A stretch of DNA of 44,446 bases from RGDT01 sp964630925 (GTDB lineage: Bacteria > Planctomycetota > Planctomycetia > Gemmatales > Gemmataceae): NCBI GenBank assembly GCA_964630925.1, contig CAZVZK010000083.1, positions 1 to 44,446 of the forward strand. Reading direction: 5' to 3'. Positions within the stretch are counted from its first letter, which is position 1. The number at the start of each line of letters is the position of its first letter. The notes beneath the pieces are model-generated. The model saw only the letters and a list, made by a program, of their open reading frames with translations. It did no database searches and had not been told where the DNA came from. Below, in pieces: positions 8,289 through 16,560 of the stretch. The position numbers and the translations under genes are program-made.

Positions 8289-9155
8289 ATGTTCGATTTC
8301 TTGTGGCGGCTGTTCTGCGGCGGCGGTGTTGTGTCGGCGAACCCCTTACTCGTCGGCACCTGGGTGCCCGCACAGGGCAACCCGAAGGAGGCGGCGGAGT
8401 ACCGCGACGACGGCACCGTCCGGATGGCGATGTTCGGCGGGATGCTCCACATGACGGGGCGTTACCGCTTCATCGGGAAGGACACCGTCCGGATCGAGTG
8501 GGACGGCCAGCCCAGCCGGGACGCGGACGAGGCCCTGGAGGCCCTCAACCGCGGCATGGCGGGGCATGGCGTGCAGGCCCGCGCCGTGCGTGAGACCGTC
8601 CTGAGGATCACCGTGACGGAGACGGAGCTGACGACCCTCCACGTCGAGAAGGGCCGTACCGGGCGCTTCGTCCGCGTCCGGCCGGCCCCCACGCGCCCCG
8701 CCGCATCGGGACTGGCGCTCGTCGCCCGGTGCGTCCTCCTCGGGCAGCGGACCGTGCCGGATGTCGTGACGCCCGCCTCCGCCGACTCCCTCGCCCGGTC
8801 GGCGGCAGAGTCGGCCCTCGAGGTAAGCGGGACCGCCCTCGATTTCAGCGACGGCAGCCTGATCATGGTCGATCAGATCCTCAACGGCTTCCGGAAGGAG
8901 GGCCACGACGAGGACACGATCCCGCAGACGCTGCTCATGTTCGGCTGCTACGTCGGCGAGGTGTACGTCCGCAGCCTCGGCGGGGCGTGGGCGTACCGCG
9001 ACGAGAGCGCCCTCGCCGGCAGCGCCGGCCCCGCCCTCGTCGTGACGCTGCCGGACGGGACGGCCTGCGACCCCATCGGCGCGGTCCTCCGCGCCGTCAA
9101 GCAGGGGGATGAGAGTGTGTTCTTCTCCTACGCGATGGCCTGCGCGGCGCGGTGA
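8289..9155 (+). CDS. Two-domain hypothetical protein
   Basis: The 288-residue protein has an N-terminal lipocalin-like beta domain (about 20-125): LVGTWVPAQGNPKEAAEYRD, then MTGRYRFIGKDTVRIEWDG. This is the usual W-then-strand pattern of small-ligand or quality-control beta-barrels. The C-terminal part (about 165-288) has a long helix with MVDQILNGFRKEGH followed by LMFGCYVGEVYVRSLGGAW, which recalls DUF3806/DUF6278-type domains. The similarity is judged by eye. The first 16 residues are hydrophobic (FLWRLFCGGGVV) but short for a signal. It converges with the CotH gene, with stops 8 nt apart. Confidence 0.6.
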   Translation: MFDFLWRLFCGGGVVSANPLLVGTWVPAQGNPKEAAEYRDDGTVRMAMFGGMLHMTGRYRFIGKDTVRIEWDGQPSRDADEALEALNRGMAGHGVQARAVRETVLRITVTETELTTLHVEKGRTGRFVRVRPAPTRPAASGLALVARCVLLGQRTVPDVVTPASADSLARSAAESALEVSGTALDFSDGSLIMVDQILNGFRKEGHDEDTIPQTLLMFGCYVGEVYVRSLGGAWAYRDESALAGSAGPALVVTLPDGTACDPIGAVLRAVKQGDESVFFSYAMACAAR

Positions 9156-9163
9156 GGCTCGAT

Positions 9164-11251
9164 TCACTTCAGCGTCGCCTTGTCGTACTTCCCGGCGGTC
9201 TTGATCTCGTCCTGCTTCAACAGGAACTCGCGGCGCTTCTTCAGATGCTCGCGTAGCTCGTCCAGGAGTGCGGCCAGCCGCCGCGTCGCCGCCTTCGGGT
9301 CTTCCCGGTGTAGGACAGCTCGGTAGGCGTATTCCTCTTCCAGGCGCTCGCCCAGGGCCGCGATCTTCGGCAGGACGGCCTTCTCGGTGTACACGTTCTC
9401 CAGGAGGTCTTTCACCCGCGCCAGGAATGCCTTGCGGGCGGCGGGGTTGGCGAGGACCGGCCTGGAGATGTCGCCGCCGACGCGCCACCACGGCGGGCCG
9501 CCGAAGCCGAAGTTCGGCTCGCCGGGCCTGAGGGGCGGGGGCTTGTCGCCGAGCATGCCGAAGGTGAGGGGCATGGTCACCCAGACCTCGCCGCCCCGGA
9601 CGCCGTCGTGGAAGCCCCAGGTCTTGTCCTGGTCCCACGGGTGCAGGGTCCACTTCTTCGTGCCCCTGGCGTCGTGGTAGAGGAAGTAGTTGTTGAAGAA
9701 GCCGTCCCAGTCGGAGAGGATCATGCGAACGGCGTAGTGCGTGAGCACTTGCGGCGCGTCGAGGTCCTTCTTGATGAGGGCCCACTGCTCGTCGCCCTTC
9801 GTGCGGTTCAGGGCGCTGACCAGGGCGATGACGTCGTCGTGGCCGCCGTGCGTGGGGGACTTCCTCTCGTGCCGCCCCGCCACGGTCCAGCCGGTCCAGT
9901 TGGCCTTGTAGAGGCTGCCGTCGGTGCGGAGGCCGTTGCGTTTGAGGTACGACTTGTTGGGCTGCTCGATGAGGAGCTGATAGGCGAGGGGCCGGCCGTC
10001 GATCCAGGTGCGAACGAAGTCGGTGCGCGGGGCGGCGTTGCCGGCGGCGCGGTGGATGTCGAAGGAGAGCGTCTCGGCGAGGGCGAAGCGGTCGTTCCAC
10101 TCGTGGATCAGGTTCACCGTGCGCATGCCGTCGAGGGGGTGGTCCTTGTGGAAGCGCAGCTTGCGGCCTCCGGGGCGTGGCGAGACGCTGATGAAGTCGA
10201 ACAGCGTGGGCTTGCCGGTCTTGTGATCGACGTGGACGTAGGCCGAGGCCCCGCGCGCAGGCGGGGTCGGTGCGGGGGCGGCGCCGAAACGCGGCATCGG
10301 GCCTCCGGTGGCGGCGGCGCGATGCTCCTTCTCGCCGACGTTGATGACCAGGCCGAACGGGATCTTGCCGGGGGTAAGCTTCTCGTGCGCGTAGACGGAG
10401 AGGGCCGGGCGGACCTCGTTGGGGTGCGGGTGGAGGCCCTCGGCCTTCTTCGCGTCCACCGCCCGGATGCGGAAGCGGATGATCTGCCCGGCCTTCTGGG
10501 CTGGGATCGTCGCGGTGAAACGCCCCTTCGGCCCGGCCTTCATGGGGACGGCCTTCTCCGCCGACTCGCGCCCCGGCCCGGCCACACGCCAGAGAAGCTC
10601 CACGTCGGCCAACTTGCCGGCGGCCTTCACAGCGGCTTCGACATCCACCGGCCCTTCGCCTGAGTGCTTGAAGGTGACATCGGAGATCGTCGGGGGCGGG
10701 GTCGGGGAGTGCGTCGCGTTCTTCTTGCCGGGCGTCCCGGCGGGCTTCGGCGAGCCGGCGGGCAGTGGGGACGGCGCCCAGTTGGTGGCCTCGCTGCCGG
10801 GGGCATCGGGGCAGACGCGCTCCAGCGACGGGCCGTGGCCGTCGGGCGCGAGGGGCCAGGGGGCGCGGGACCGGTACGTCACGGCGTCCACCATCTTGCC
10901 GTCCTTGTCGCGCAGCTCGACGGTGTCCTTGCCGTGGCCGAGGGCGCCTTCGAATTGGCCGGCGGCCTCGAGGGCGTAGGCGCGTTTGAACGCCTTGAGA
11001 TCCTTGCAGACGACGAGGTAGCCGCCGGCGGGGATGGTGGCGGCGGCGGGGAAGGTGTGCTTGACGCCGCCGGAGATGCGCCAGCCGGCGAGGGGGGCGG
11101 CGGCGGGGCCGGGGTTGTGCAGCTCGATGAACTGGACGTCGTCGAGGTCGTCCGGCGGGTGGAACATGACCTCGTTGATGACGACGGCGGCGTGGGCGGG
11201 TGCCGCCGGGAGGAGGAGGAGGAGGAGTGCGGGGAGGCGCGGGAGCTGCAT
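9164..11251 (-). CDS. CotH kinase family protein with lamin-tail domain
   Basis: The 695-residue secreted protein has a Sec signal (LLLLLLPAAPAHA), then a lamin-tail domain (about 22-115): VVINEVMFHPPDDLDDVQFI, ELHNPG, W-R-I-S-G-G and the GGYLVVCKD ending. A linker with fibronectin-like features leads to a CotH domain (about 280-620) containing RTVNLIHEWNDRFALAETLS and later VRMILSDWDGFFNNYFLYHD and LHPWDQDKTWG. CotH proteins of Bacillus phosphorylate spore-coat proteins; in planctomycetes the family is expanded and its targets are unknown. A charged helical C-terminus ends the protein. The ATG at 11251, preceded by GGAG, puts the signal peptide at the N-terminus; an upstream ATG at 11317 would bury it. 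Confidence 0.85.
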   Translation of the reverse strand: MQLPRLPALLLLLLPAAPAHAAVVINEVMFHPPDDLDDVQFIELHNPGPAAAPLAGWRISGGVKHTFPAAATIPAGGYLVVCKDLKAFKRAYALEAAGQFEGALGHGKDTVELRDKDGKMVDAVTYRSRAPWPLAPDGHGPSLERVCPDAPGSEATNWAPSPLPAGSPKPAGTPGKKNATHSPTPPPTISDVTFKHSGEGPVDVEAAVKAAGKLADVELLWRVAGPGRESAEKAVPMKAGPKGRFTATIPAQKAGQIIRFRIRAVDAKKAEGLHPHPNEVRPALSVYAHEKLTPGKIPFGLVINVGEKEHRAAATGGPMPRFGAAPAPTPPARGASAYVHVDHKTGKPTLFDFISVSPRPGGRKLRFHKDHPLDGMRTVNLIHEWNDRFALAETLSFDIHRAAGNAAPRTDFVRTWIDGRPLAYQLLIEQPNKSYLKRNGLRTDGSLYKANWTGWTVAGRHERKSPTHGGHDDVIALVSALNRTKGDEQWALIKKDLDAPQVLTHYAVRMILSDWDGFFNNYFLYHDARGTKKWTLHPWDQDKTWGFHDGVRGGEVWVTMPLTFGMLGDKPPPLRPGEPNFGFGGPPWWRVGGDISRPVLANPAARKAFLARVKDLLENVYTEKAVLPKIAALGERLEEEYAYRAVLHREDPKAATRRLAALLDELREHLKKRREFLLKQDEIKTAGKYDKATLK

Positions 11252-11393
11252 GGGAGATTCTCCGGCAGAGGGGTGAGGGTAATATATCCGTGCGGCGGCC
11301 GGCCGCGTCCAGGGCATTGCATGGCCGATGCCGGGGGACTACACTAGAACCATCCGCACCCAGGTGCGACGCCGACAAGAGGAGCGTGACAAC

Positions 11394-11726
11394 GTGCAAG
11401 TGAAGATCTCCGCCCGCCACGGGCACCTAGGGGAGCCCGCCCAGGAGATGATCAAAGACAAGGCCGAGAGGCTCTTGCACTTCTTCGAGAGGCTGACGAT
11501 GATCGAGGTCATCGTGGATCTGAAGAAGACGCACGACGAGAAGTGCCACGTCGAGATCAAGGTGCAGGCGGAGCACAAGCACGACTTCGTGGCCCACGAG
11601 AGCGAGGCGGAGGTGATGGTGGCCGTGGACCACGCCCTGGCGAAGCTCGAGGGGCAGCTGCGGCGGTACAAGGAGAAGGTCCAGGACCACCGCCGGACGC
11701 CGCACGCCGGCGGGGCCGCCGAATGA
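11394..11726 (+). CDS. hpf: Ribosome hibernation promoting factor, short form
   Basis: The 110-residue protein starts VQVKISARHGHLGEPAQEMI (GTG start) and keeps the conserved beta-alpha-beta-beta-beta-alpha layout of HPF/RaiA. Conserved features are the helix DKAERLLHFFERL, the strand segment HVEIKV, and a second helix DHALAKLEGQLRRYKEKVQDHR, which binds in the ribosomal decoding channel. It lacks the C-terminal dimerisation domain of long HPF. AGAGGAG lies about nine bases before the GTG. Its stop overlaps the next start (ATGA at 11723), so it is translationally coupled to ptsN. Hpf and ptsN are classic neighbours downstream of rpoN, although rpoN is not here. Confidence 0.88.
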   Translation: MQVKISARHGHLGEPAQEMIKDKAERLLHFFERLTMIEVIVDLKKTHDEKCHVEIKVQAEHKHDFVAHESEAEVMVAVDHALAKLEGQLRRYKEKVQDHRRTPHAGGAAE

Positions 11727-12205
11727 ACGGGAGCATCTCCCCCATGCGCATGTCCGACTTCGTGGTGCGCGACGCCATCCTGCCCGACCTCGCGGCCGAT
11801 ACCAAGGAGGGCGTGATCCGCGCCATGGTGGAGGCGTTGCGCGGGGCCGGGCAGCTCAAGGGCGCCGACACCGAGGACGTGGTCCGGGCGATCCTCAAGC
11901 GCGAGCTGCTGGGCAGCACGGGGATCGGCAAGGGGATCGCGATCCCCCACACCAAGCACCCCGGCGTCGAGCGGCTCATCGGCACGATCGCGGTCTCGCC
12001 GCGGGGGGTGGCGTTCGACAGCCTCGACGGGGAGCCGGTGTACATCTTCGTGTTGTTGATCTCGCCGCAGGACCGCCCCGGCGACCACCTGCGGGCGTTG
12101 GAGAACGTCTCGCGGACCCTGCGCGACGAGAACTTCGTCCGCGCCCTGCGTCAAACCCCCTCACGCGAGGCGATCAGCGCCTCGCTTGACGGCCTCGACC
12201 GCTGA
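11723..12205 (+). CDS. ptsN: PTS IIA component, nitrogen/fructose type
   Basis: This is a 160-residue EIIA-Ntr/fructose-type domain. The phosphorylated His is in GIGKGIAIPHTKH (His76), in the usual GxAIPH motif. IFVLLISPQDRPGDHLRALENVSRTL is the matching second half, where the paired His of family members precedes the LR...S...L segment. The domain accepts phosphate from HPr. In Ntr systems it works as a regulator (potassium, nitrogen, stringent response) rather than in sugar uptake. It overlaps hpf by 4 nt and is followed 15 nt later by an HPr gene, so the three form an operon. No sugar-specific IIB/IIC is nearby, which favours a regulatory role. Confidence 0.87.
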   Translation: MNGSISPMRMSDFVVRDAILPDLAADTKEGVIRAMVEALRGAGQLKGADTEDVVRAILKRELLGSTGIGKGIAIPHTKHPGVERLIGTIAVSPRGVAFDSLDGEPVYIFVLLISPQDRPGDHLRALENVSRTLRDENFVRALRQTPSREAISASLDGLDR

Positions 12206-12220
12206 AGCCGGGGGCTACCC

Positions 12221-12565
12221 ATGTCAGCAGGACAACCTCCGTACATGACGGATCCGACCCAGCCGGAGCCCGCGACACCCGAGCCCCGGCCCGGCGCGCT
12301 CCGCCGTGCCGTCGTCATCGCCAACCCGCAAGGGCTGCACTTGCGGCCGAGCGCCGCCTTCGTGGAGCTGGCCTCGCGCTACCAGTCGGACATCACCGTC
12401 CACCACGACGGGCGCTCCGTCAACGGAAAGAGCCTCTGGGATCTGATCCTGCTTGCGGCCCTGCCGGGCAGCGAGATGGTCATCGAGGCGTCCGGTCCGG
12501 ACGCCCACGAGGCGCTGGGGGCGCTGGCGGAGCTTCTGGCCCGCGTGCCGCCGCCGGATTCTTGA
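12221..12565 (+). CDS. HPr-family phosphocarrier protein
   Basis: A 114-residue HPr with an N-terminal Pro-rich extension of about 25 residues. The active-site His is in NPQGLHLRPSAAF (His40; usual form GLHARPA). A Ser occupies the regulatory position in NGKSLWDLILLAA (Ser71). The C-terminal helix HEALGALAELLARV completes the fold. It should pass phosphate from enzyme I to the IIA protein encoded just upstream. Both the phosphorylatable Ser and His are present, so control by an HPr kinase is possible. Neither enzyme I nor HPr kinase is in the window. An internal ATG at 12245 is an alternative start. Confidence 0.82.
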   Translation: MSAGQPPYMTDPTQPEPATPEPRPGALRRAVVIANPQGLHLRPSAAFVELASRYQSDITVHHDGRSVNGKSLWDLILLAALPGSEMVIEASGPDAHEALGALAELLARVPPPDS

Positions 12566-12893
12566 ACCGGAGGGGGGTGACGGATTTTGCCCTTGCCGTC
12601 CGGCCCTCCGCGTGAGATGCTGTACCCATCGTCGGGCACCGTCCCGAGGACACGCCCGCCGGTCATGATGTCGCCGGCGGCCCCCCTCGTGACACGTCCG
12701 ACCTCCCCCCGGAACGTCCGGGGACGACCGTACATCCTTCATCCGTAAACCTGGTGGGGATCCGGACGGCCCGTCCGGACCGAGGCCAACTGCCTCTCCC
12801 GCACGTGCGATTCACACTCGGCGGCCCGTGACGGCCGCAGGCACGTGCCCCGATAGGCGGCCACGCCGCTCCCGCCCGGCGGGAACGCGCCTG
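12566..12893. other. Intergenic region after the PTS cluster
   Basis: No gene is supported. The only clear structure is a 19-bp palindrome at 12761-12779 (TCCGGACGG-C-CCGTCCGGA). It is GC-rich, lacks a T-tract and may be an operator or part of a terminator for the PTS operon. The last 70 nt are presumably the leader of the DUF2344/RNase operon. Confidence 0.4.
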
Positions 12894-13634
12894 ATGCCCG
12901 AACAGACCGGCGACAGCGCCACCACGCAGGCCCCGCCGCCAGGGGCCGCCGACAAGGTGCGCCTCGTCATCCGCAAGGGTGACGGCCTGCGCTGGCTGAG
13001 CCATCACGACCTGTTGCGCACGTTCGAGCGCATGCTCCGCCGTGCCTCCATCCCCTTCCGGCGCTCGAAGGGCTTCAACCCCCACCCGAAGATCGTGTTC
13101 GCGCTCTCCCTCCCGCTCGGGGTGGTGGGACGGGCCGAGATCGTCGAGGTGGAGCTGGACGAGGTGGTCGAGCCGGAGGAGGTGCGGCGCCGGCTCGCCG
13201 AGCAGGCCCCGGCGGGCTTCGACATCCTGGAGGCGACGCGCATCCCGCCGAAGACGGGGGCGCGGGTGGTCGGCCTGTGGTACGGCGTGGGGGTGCCGGC
13301 GGAGCGCCGTGACGCGGCCCGCGCCGGCGTGGCCGCGTTTTTGGGCGCGAGTGAGTGCCTCGCCCAGCGTGAGAAGCCGATCCGTCGTCAGGTGAATATT
13401 CGTCCATTCGTGAAGGAACTACGGTTCGATGAGGCCACGGGATGGCTGGACATCGGCCTGCATCTCGCGCCGACGGGGACCGCCCGGCCGGACGAGGTGC
13501 TGCGCCTGGTCGGGCTGGCCGGGCTGATGGAAGAAGGGGCGGTGCTGGAGCGCACGCGCCTGGAATTGACGGAAGACGCCTCCCGCGCCGACGCCCCGGA
13601 TGAATCCGGGGGCGAGGCGGCGGAGGAGGGATAA
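12894..13634 (+). CDS. TIGR03936/DUF2344 radical-SAM-linked protein
   Basis: The 246-residue protein carries the DUF2344 signature near residue 22: VRLVIRKGDGLRWLSHHDLL, then FERMLRRASIPFRRSKGFNPHPKI, then LSLPLGVVGRAEIVEVEL. This domain is usually fused to or encoded beside a B12-binding radical SAM protein. It is also often adjacent to RNase E/G, as here (17-nt gap), and may act in tRNA or ribosome modification. No radical SAM partner is visible in this window. The start at 12894 is preferred because upstream in-frame sequence is Pro/Arg-rich and non-conserved. Confidence 0.82.
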   Translation: MPEQTGDSATTQAPPPGAADKVRLVIRKGDGLRWLSHHDLLRTFERMLRRASIPFRRSKGFNPHPKIVFALSLPLGVVGRAEIVEVELDEVVEPEEVRRRLAEQAPAGFDILEATRIPPKTGARVVGLWYGVGVPAERRDAARAGVAAFLGASECLAQREKPIRRQVNIRPFVKELRFDEATGWLDIGLHLAPTGTARPDEVLRLVGLAGLMEEGAVLERTRLELTEDASRADAPDESGGEAAEEG

Positions 13635-13651
13635 CCGATGAAAGGGCCGCG

Positions 13652-16330
13652 ATGAAGAAAGAGATGCTGGTCAACGTGCTTCAGAACGAGGAGTGCCGCA
13701 TCGCCATCCTCGAGAACGGCACCCTCGAAGAGCTGTACGTCGAGCGCACGAACCAGGAGAGCTACGTCGGCAACATCTACAAGGGCCGCATCGTCAACAT
13801 CGAGCCGAGCATCCAGGCGGCGTTCGTCGATTTCGGCGTGGGCCGCAACGGCTTCCTGCACATCAGCGACGTGGAGCCGACGTACTGGAAGCACCTGGAA
13901 ACGCGGCGCGATGACCGACGTGATGACCGGCGTGAGGAGCGCCGAGATGACAGGCGCGAGGAGCGCCGCGACGAGCGTCCCCGCGACGAGCGTCCCCGCG
14001 ACGAGAGGCCGCGTGAGGAGCGTCCGAGGGCGGAGCGTCCCCGCGAGGAGCGCCGGGACGAGAGGCCCCGGACGCCGCCGCCGCGTCAGGCGCCGCCGCC
14101 GCGTCAGGACACGGGTTTCGGTGCCGGGCTGGAGGATCTGCTCGGCGACGCCGCGCCTGCGGCCCCGCCGCCGCCGCCCGCGCCGCCCGCGACGAGGGCC
14201 GAGGAGGAGGACCCGCCTGCCGGGCCAGCGCCCGCGCTGACGGCGCTGCCGGGCACCGAGATCGAGGAGGAGGAGGGCGAGAAGAAGCCGCGGCGTCGGG
14301 CGCGCGGGACGAGGCGGCGCAAGGCGGGTGAGGAGGGTGGCGAGACGCCGCCGGAGACGCCGCCGCTGATGGGGTCGGCGGAGCACCGGACCGAGGGTGG
14401 CGAGCAGTCGTCGCTCGACTTCGACCAGGACCTGTTCTTCCCGCCGCCGCGCGAGAAGCCGGCGCCGCCCCCGCCGCCGCGTGTCGAGGCCCCGGCGCGT
14501 GTCGAGGCCCCTCCGCCGGCCGCGGAGGAGGCGCCGTCGGCGCCGTCGGCGCCGTCGGCGCCGGTCTACACCGGGCCGCCGCCGAAGCGCACCCGGCCCG
14601 TCGGGATGCCGCGGAACATCGAAGACGCCCTGGAGGCCGACCTGGCCGACGCCGACGTGGTGCCCCGCCGCGATCGCGAAGAATCGCCCGACGCCCCGGC
14701 CCCCGAGCCGCGGGAGCCGCGGGAGCCGCGGGAGCCGCGGGAGCCGCGTGCGGAGAGGGAGCCGCGCCAGGAGCGGGAGCCGCGGCGCGAGCCGCGTCCG
14801 GACCGGGAGCCGCGGCGTGACCGCGAGCCGCGTCCGGACAGGGAGCCGCGTCCGGAGCGTCCGGAGCGCGAGCCGCGCGAGGAGCGGCGGCCGGAGCTGC
14901 GGCCGTCGCAGGTGATCATGGACGACGACGAGGACGATTTCGACGAGGACGGCCCGCGTGGGAACCGCGACGGGGGTCGCAGGCCGCGGCGCGGGCGGGA
15001 TGGGCGCGATGGGCGCTCGGGTGGCGGCGGCGGCGGGCGGCCCGGCGCGGGCAAGCCGCGGCCGCTGATCCAGGACGTGTTCAAGCGTGGCCAGGAGGTG
15101 ATCGTCCAGGTGATCAAGGAGGGCATCGGCACCAAGGGGCCGACCCTCAGCACGTACATCAGCATCCCCGGGCGCTACCTGGTGCTGATGCCGTGCCTGA
15201 ACCGCACGGGGGTGTCGCGGAAGATCGAGGACGACGACCACCGGCGGCGGCTGCGTCAGATGTTCAACGAGCTGCGTCCGCCGCGTGGCCTGGGGTTCAT
15301 CATGCGGACGGCGGCGATCGACAAGAACAAGAAGGAGGTGCAGCGCGACCTGGTGTACCTCTCGCGGCTGTGGCAGGTGGTGGGCAAGCGGATCAAGAAG
15401 GCGAAGTCGCCGTGCGAGATCTACCAGGAAAGCGACATGGTCACGAGGACCATCCGGGACAACTTCACGGCGGACATCGACACGATCTGGGTGGACGAGC
15501 CGGCGGCGTTCGAGGCGGCGTCGGAGTTCATGCAGGCGGTGATGCCGCGGTACGCGGACCGGATCAAGCACTACGAGGGGAAGGAGCCGCTGTTCGACAA
15601 GTTCGGCCTGGAGAAGGAGATCGACCGCATCCACCAGAAGAAGGTGCCGCTGCCGCTGGGCGGGAGCATCGTGATCGAGCAGACGGAGGCGCTGGTCGCC
15701 ATCGACGTGAACTCGGGCAACTTCCGTGCGGACGGGAACAACGCCGAGGAGACGGCGTACCAGATGAACCTGCAGGCGGCGAAGGAGATCGCGCGGCAGC
15801 TGCGTCTGCGGGACCTGGGCGGGGTGATCGTCAACGACTTCATCGACATGCGTGACGAGCGGCACCGGCGGGCGGTGGAGCGTACCCTGCGGGACGCGAT
15901 GCGGCGCGACCGGGCGCGCACGAAGATCCTGCGGACGTCGCAGTTCGGCATCATCGAGATGACGCGGCAGCGCATCCGCCCGTCGCTCAAGCGTGCGGGT
16001 TACGTCGATTGCCCGCACTGCAAGGCGGCCGGCATGGTGAAGTCGCCGGAGTCGATGGCGATCGAGGTGATGCGGCAGATCCAGCTCGCCAGCACGAAGG
16101 AGACGGTGCGCCAGGTGGACGTGGCCGTCAGCCGCGAGGTGTCGGAGTACCTGCTCAACCGCAAGCGGCGCGAGATCGTGCGGCTGGAGGAGCAGGGAGA
16201 GATGACGGTGAACATCCGCGGGCTGTCGGGTGTGGCCGCCGAGCACAACCACTTCGTGTGCCTGGACCAGAACAGCAACGAGGTGCGTCTGCATGGCCCG
16301 GAGCCGATGGCGTTCCGCCCCCGGCGGTGA
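13652..16330 (+). CDS. Ribonuclease E/G family protein with large charged insert in the S1 domain
   Basis: The 892-residue endoribonuclease processes rRNA and tRNA precursors and degrades mRNA. The S1 domain starts at about residue 38 (YVGNIYKGRIVNIEPSIQAA, FVDFG, NGFLHISDVEP). It is interrupted from about 86 to 470 by a disordered insert of RDERP, PPPP and EPREPREP repeats, with an acidic block DDDEDDFDED near 430, and resumes at QEVIVQVIKEGIGTKGP. The catalytic core has both metal-binding aspartates: VAIDVNSGNF (Asp about 685) and IVNDFIDM (Asp about 729). A CPHC zinc-link motif lies near 787. Start ATG at 13652. The insert resembles the membrane- or RNA-binding tails of other RNase E proteins but sits inside S1. 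Confidence 0.9.
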   Translation: MKKEMLVNVLQNEECRIAILENGTLEELYVERTNQESYVGNIYKGRIVNIEPSIQAAFVDFGVGRNGFLHISDVEPTYWKHLETRRDDRRDDRREERRDDRREERRDERPRDERPRDERPREERPRAERPREERRDERPRTPPPRQAPPPRQDTGFGAGLEDLLGDAAPAAPPPPPAPPATRAEEEDPPAGPAPALTALPGTEIEEEEGEKKPRRRARGTRRRKAGEEGGETPPETPPLMGSAEHRTEGGEQSSLDFDQDLFFPPPREKPAPPPPPRVEAPARVEAPPPAAEEAPSAPSAPSAPVYTGPPPKRTRPVGMPRNIEDALEADLADADVVPRRDREESPDAPAPEPREPREPREPREPRAEREPRQEREPRREPRPDREPRRDREPRPDREPRPERPEREPREERRPELRPSQVIMDDDEDDFDEDGPRGNRDGGRRPRRGRDGRDGRSGGGGGGRPGAGKPRPLIQDVFKRGQEVIVQVIKEGIGTKGPTLSTYISIPGRYLVLMPCLNRTGVSRKIEDDDHRRRLRQMFNELRPPRGLGFIMRTAAIDKNKKEVQRDLVYLSRLWQVVGKRIKKAKSPCEIYQESDMVTRTIRDNFTADIDTIWVDEPAAFEAASEFMQAVMPRYADRIKHYEGKEPLFDKFGLEKEIDRIHQKKVPLPLGGSIVIEQTEALVAIDVNSGNFRADGNNAEETAYQMNLQAAKEIARQLRLRDLGGVIVNDFIDMRDERHRRAVERTLRDAMRRDRARTKILRTSQFGIIEMTRQRIRPSLKRAGYVDCPHCKAAGMVKSPESMAIEVMRQIQLASTKETVRQVDVAVSREVSEYLLNRKRREIVRLEEQGEMTVNIRGLSGVAAEHNHFVCLDQNSNEVRLHGPEPMAFRPRR

Positions 16331-16354
16331 TGTAGGCAGAAGGATACGGCGAGC

Positions 16355-16438
16355 CACGGATCAACACGGATCAGCACGGATCAAGGCGGCAGACAGGGAG
16401 GCAGGCAGAAGACTCCATGTCTTCTGCCTGCCTCCCTG
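16355..16438. repeat. Tandem CACGGATCAA repeats and 19-bp hairpin after the RNase gene
   Basis: Three near-identical 10-mers CACGGATCAA/G run from 16355 to 16384. A perfect 19-bp stem follows: arms 16394-16412 and 16420-16438, loop CTCCATG. No T-tract follows. The stem may end transcription of the RNase gene. CACGGAT-type tandem decamers look like an interspersed repeat; this is from memory. The rest of the 230-nt gap (16331-16560) has no gene. Confidence 0.7.
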
Positions 16439-16560
16439 CATTCCTGTCCATGCTGTCGTCCGTGTTCGATCCGAGTCCTGCTTCTCCTGTCTGCCCTTGC
16501 GGCGGCCGTGGCCCGCGGGCTATGATCGCCGCGGTCTGATCCTGGCACGGAGGCGGAGCC

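Noticed and set aside
13388..16357. A 989-codon frame on the minus strand
   Set aside because: Mirror of the RNase E/G gene, repetitive Arg/Leu/Pro composition, no recognisable protein.
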